A stretch of 64,000 nt of DNA from the NCBI RefSeq assembly GCF_015624505.1, contig NZ_CP061379.1:7501001-7565000 (forward strand), in the 5' to 3' direction. The notes below the pieces were generated by a model. It saw only the letters and a list, made by a program, of their open reading frames with translations, was not told the origin of the DNA and did no database searches. Positions 62,027-64,000 of the stretch are shown here, one piece after another (position 1 is the first letter of the stretch; the number at the start of each line of letters is the position of its first letter). The translations under genes and the position numbers were made by a program. The DNA comes from Bradyrhizobium commune. Its GTDB lineage: Bacteria > Pseudomonadota > Alphaproteobacteria > Rhizobiales > Xanthobacteraceae.

Positions 62027-62782
62027 CTAATCCTCGACGCCGTACCGGTGCAGATCGTTGCCGTAGGTGTCGAGCCACTTCTTGGCGCGCTCCATCGACG
62101 GGCAGACCTTGCCGCAGACGCGCCAGAACCGCGCCGAGTGGTTCATCTCGACGAGATGGGCGACCTCGTGGGCGGCGAGATAGTCGAGCACGAAGGTTGG
62201 CGCGAGGATCAAGCGCCAGGAGAACGACAGCGAGCCGGCCGAGGTGCAGGAGCCCCAGCGGCTGGACTGATCGCGGATCGAGAGCCGCTTGACCCGAACA
62301 TTGAGCTCGTCGGCATAGGCCTCGGCCGAGCGTTGGAGATCGCGACGCGCCTCGCGCTTGAGAAAATCATGAATGCGACGGTCGGCATGTTCGACGCCGC
62401 CGGCGACGCAGAGAATGCGTTCGCCGCTGTCCCGCGTCTCCGTCCACACCGTGCCGCGGCTGCCCGCGCGATGAACGATGCGATGGGGAACGCCGCGCAG
62501 AGGTATCACTGTGCCAGGCTGGAACGGCGCGGCCTTCGGCAGACGACCGAGACGCGCTGCGATCCACGCGCCATGACGCTGCGCGAAGTCTTTTGCTTCG
62601 GCAAGCGTGCCACGCGGCGGCATCGTCAGGATGGCTTCGCGATCGCTCGGATGAATTCGCAGCGTATAACGGCGCGCGCGGCGGTGTCTTCGCAAGCGAA
62701 TCGCAAAATATTGCGACCCATGGGCGATCAGGAGGGTCTTTGGTTCGTGGGGCCGACGATAGAGGAGCGCGCGAGTGGCCAT
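62027..62782 (-). CDS. YgjP-like (DUF45/M48-type) zinc metallopeptidase
   Basis: Protein of 251 aa from the ATG 62782 (MATRALLYRRPHEPK); earlier in-frame starts exist at 62866 and 62983. The zinc motif HExxH is seen as LAAHEVAHLVEMNHSARFW, with the third ligand in the same stretch. The YgjP features RWGSCTSAGSLSFSWRLILAP and RRARRYTLRIHP are present. Members are often encoded near restriction systems or act in cofactor or nucleotide metabolism, but nothing near here fits. Start choice lowers confidence in the 5' boundary. Confidence 0.85.
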   Translation of the reverse strand: MATRALLYRRPHEPKTLLIAHGSQYFAIRLRRHRRARRYTLRIHPSDREAILTMPPRGTLAEAKDFAQRHGAWIAARLGRLPKAAPFQPGTVIPLRGVPHRIVHRAGSRGTVWTETRDSGERILCVAGGVEHADRRIHDFLKREARRDLQRSAEAYADELNVRVKRLSIRDQSSRWGSCTSAGSLSFSWRLILAPTFVLDYLAAHEVAHLVEMNHSARFWRVCGKVCPSMERAKKWLDTYGNDLHRYGVED

Positions 62783-63094
62783 GTCTGTCAGTCCGGGGAG
62801 CAAGAGTTCGCCCGGATTCTGCCATAACCGCCGCCAGGGAAAGCGCTCGGCGCAAAAACAAATCATTTGCCCAATATACAGGGGTTCTGTGGTCCGGGAG
62901 ACCCTACAGACTGGGGTTGGAACCCCAATTTTTCGCCCCCGCCGGACGCATGTGGCACCCCCAAGGGGTGAGGGGGGACTCACTCCTATAAAGCTACCTA
63001 ATTACCCCGAATCTGGCGGGAACCAAGCCCCGCCCGAGCCTCCGGCAGGACCGAAATTTTCGACGGGAAAGCCGAAAAACGCGATTAAACGCGA
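62783..63094. other. Gene-free region with a cluster of hairpins
   Basis: 312 bases between the metallopeptidase and PHA depolymerase genes, both on the minus strand. Contents: TCTGT...ACAGA flanking GGTC/GACC at about 62885-62910; TGGGGTTGGAACCCCA (62912-62927) followed by A, then five T's, a classic intrinsic-terminator shape on the plus strand; CACCCC-CAA-GGGGTG at 62956-62970. No protein-coding gene is evident; a small RNA on the plus strand or a terminator structure is possible. Confidence 0.5.
62912..62932 (+). terminator. Orphan intrinsic-terminator-like hairpin on the plus strand
   Basis: TGGGGTT-GG-AACCCCA forms a 7-bp stem with a two-base loop and is followed at once by A and five T's. 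It points in the plus direction although neither neighbouring gene is on that strand, so an unannotated plus-strand transcript, perhaps a small RNA, may end here. Confidence 0.4.
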
Positions 63095-64000
63095 TTATTC
63101 CGCTGCGAGAGCCTGCAACGAGCTCGGATTCGCCGCCGAGACCATGAAGTCATGAATCCGCGGCACGATTTCGGACTTGAAGCGCGAGCCGTTGAACACG
63201 CCGTAATGCCCGACGCCCTTCTGGACGTAATGAACGCGGCGATGATCCGGAATCTCGCTACATAATGTGTGCGTTGCTTCGGTCTGACCGAGACCTGAGA
63301 TGTCGTCGTTCTCGCCTTCGACCGTCATCAACGCAACGCGCGTGATCTTGGAGGGATCGACGCGGGTTCCACGATGGGTCATCTCACCCTTCGGCAGCGA
63401 GTGCTTCACGAACACGGTGTCGACGGTCTGGAGATAATACTCGGCGGAGAGGTCCATCACCGCGAGATATTCGTCATAGAAGTCGCGATGCTTGTCGACG
63501 AGGTCGCCGTCGCCCTTCACCAGATTGGCAAACAGACGCTTGTGGGCATCCATGTGACGGTCGAGATTCATGCTGATGAAGCCGTTCAGCTGCAAGAAGC
63601 CCGGATAGACGTCGCGCATCATGCCGGGATGCGGGAACGGCACCTTGGTGATGACGGTGTTGCGGAACCAGTCGATGCCGCGCTCCTGGGCGAGCTTGTT
63701 CACCCCGGTCGGATTGCGGCGGGTGTCGATCGGGCCGCCCATCAGCGTCATCGAGGTCGGCACGAAGGGATCGCGCCGCGCTTCCATGATCGAGACGGCG
63801 GCGACGACGGGCACTGACGGCTGGCACACCGCGATCACATGGGTGTTGCCGCCGAGAACATGCAGCATCTCGATGACGTAATCGATGTAATCGTCGAGAT
63901 CGAAGCGGCCTTCGCTGAGCGGCACCATGCGGGCGTCAGCCCAATCGGTGATGTAGACCTCATGCGCCGGCAGGAAGGCCTCGACCGTGCCGCGCAAGAG
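63095..64000 (-). CDS. Intracellular polyhydroxyalkanoate depolymerase (5' end cut by window edge)
   Basis: Intracellular PHB/PHA depolymerase; the last 302 residues or so are visible and the N-terminus runs off the right edge. The Cys-type lipase box is seen as VIAVCQPSVPVVAAVS, the catalytic aspartate is likely in ALMTVEGENDDISGLGQ and the histidine in QKGVGHYGVFNGSRF. The stretch SMTLMGGPIDTRRNPTGVN is highly typical of PhaZ. It releases stored 3-hydroxybutyrate from granules when carbon is scarce, which fits rhizobial physiology. It ends near the hairpin cluster. Confidence 0.92.
   Translation of the reverse strand, partial: LLRGTVEAFLPAHEVYITDWADARMVPLSEGRFDLDDYIDYVIEMLHVLGGNTHVIAVCQPSVPVVAAVSIMEARRDPFVPTSMTLMGGPIDTRRNPTGVNKLAQERGIDWFRNTVITKVPFPHPGMMRDVYPGFLQLNGFISMNLDRHMDAHKRLFANLVKGDGDLVDKHRDFYDEYLAVMDLSAEYYLQTVDTVFVKHSLPKGEMTHRGTRVDPSKITRVALMTVEGENDDISGLGQTEATHTLCSEIPDHRRVHYVQKGVGHYGVFNGSRFKSEIVPRIHDFMVSAANPSSLQALAAE

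Overview
The window reads as a chromosomal segment of a slow-growing alphaproteobacterium, most likely Bradyrhizobium. The reasons are high GC with strong third-position bias, a urea ABC transporter of the rhizobial type, a 326-residue amino acid:[carrier protein] ligase of the kind characterised in B. japonicum, a protocatechuate pathway, a PHA depolymerase, and several families of short palindromic repeats lying mainly between genes. I see no rRNA, tRNA, CRISPR array, insertion sequence or prophage. Coding density is high and no block has obviously foreign composition.

Layout. 1-6641: the urea uptake genes urtB (cut by the window edge) and urtA on the minus strand. Divergent from them is a very large sensor that fuses an NCS1-type permease domain, a cysteine-rich linker, a histidine kinase and a receiver. 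It overlaps a LuxR-type response regulator gene, and a sigma-54-like promoter stands in front of the sensor. 6674-11897: a Baeyer-Villiger type monooxygenase, a secreted trypsin-like protease, a HAD hydrolase and the methionine-salvage pair mtnP-mtnA. 12053-15831: a carrier-protein locus with an ACP, an acyl-CoA dehydrogenase-like protein, a seryl-tRNA-synthetase-like amino acid:[carrier protein] ligase and a GNAT-like protein. 16020-24951: two convergent GGDEF/EAL proteins, small hypotheticals, rpmF, mtgA, a prenyl diphosphate synthase and a DUF1345 membrane protein. 24988-31267: a caspase-like periplasmic protein, a GFA-family protein, an NTF2-like protein, a class A beta-lactamase, an Na+/H+ antiporter and a ParDE-like toxin-antitoxin pair.

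31284-37293: an Amidase_3 enzyme, a Rieske oxygenase, a TauD-family dioxygenase, then zur, a DMT transporter and ispG in one direction. 37451-40662: a MarR-EmrA-EmrB efflux operon with a repeated AAGCTTAT operator-like motif. 40863-45599: a phosphotransferase, pcaG-pcaH, a second intradiol dioxygenase and pcaF, together part of the beta-ketoadipate route. 45816-55003: mutS, a cytoplasmic chemoreceptor with three PAS repeats, a membrane protein, an OsmC protein and glnD. 55014-64000: an Ogt-like protein, DUF1304, a branched-chain amino acid type binding protein, DUF1330, PBP1A, an Old Yellow Enzyme, a YgjP-like metallopeptidase and a PHA depolymerase cut by the right edge.

How the parts connect. 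Urea uptake, the permease-kinase with its sigma-54-like promoter, and GlnD all point to nitrogen control. PBP1A, MtgA, the amidase and the beta-lactamase concern peptidoglycan. The pca genes, Rieske enzyme, monooxygenase and Old Yellow Enzyme fit a soil organism degrading aromatics. The least understood systems are the carrier-protein amino-acid charging locus (12053-15831) and the permease-kinase/LuxR pair beside urtAB (2354-6641). The dispersed palindromes are also notable: every repeat copy of the GTAGGGTGGG type sits between two convergent genes.
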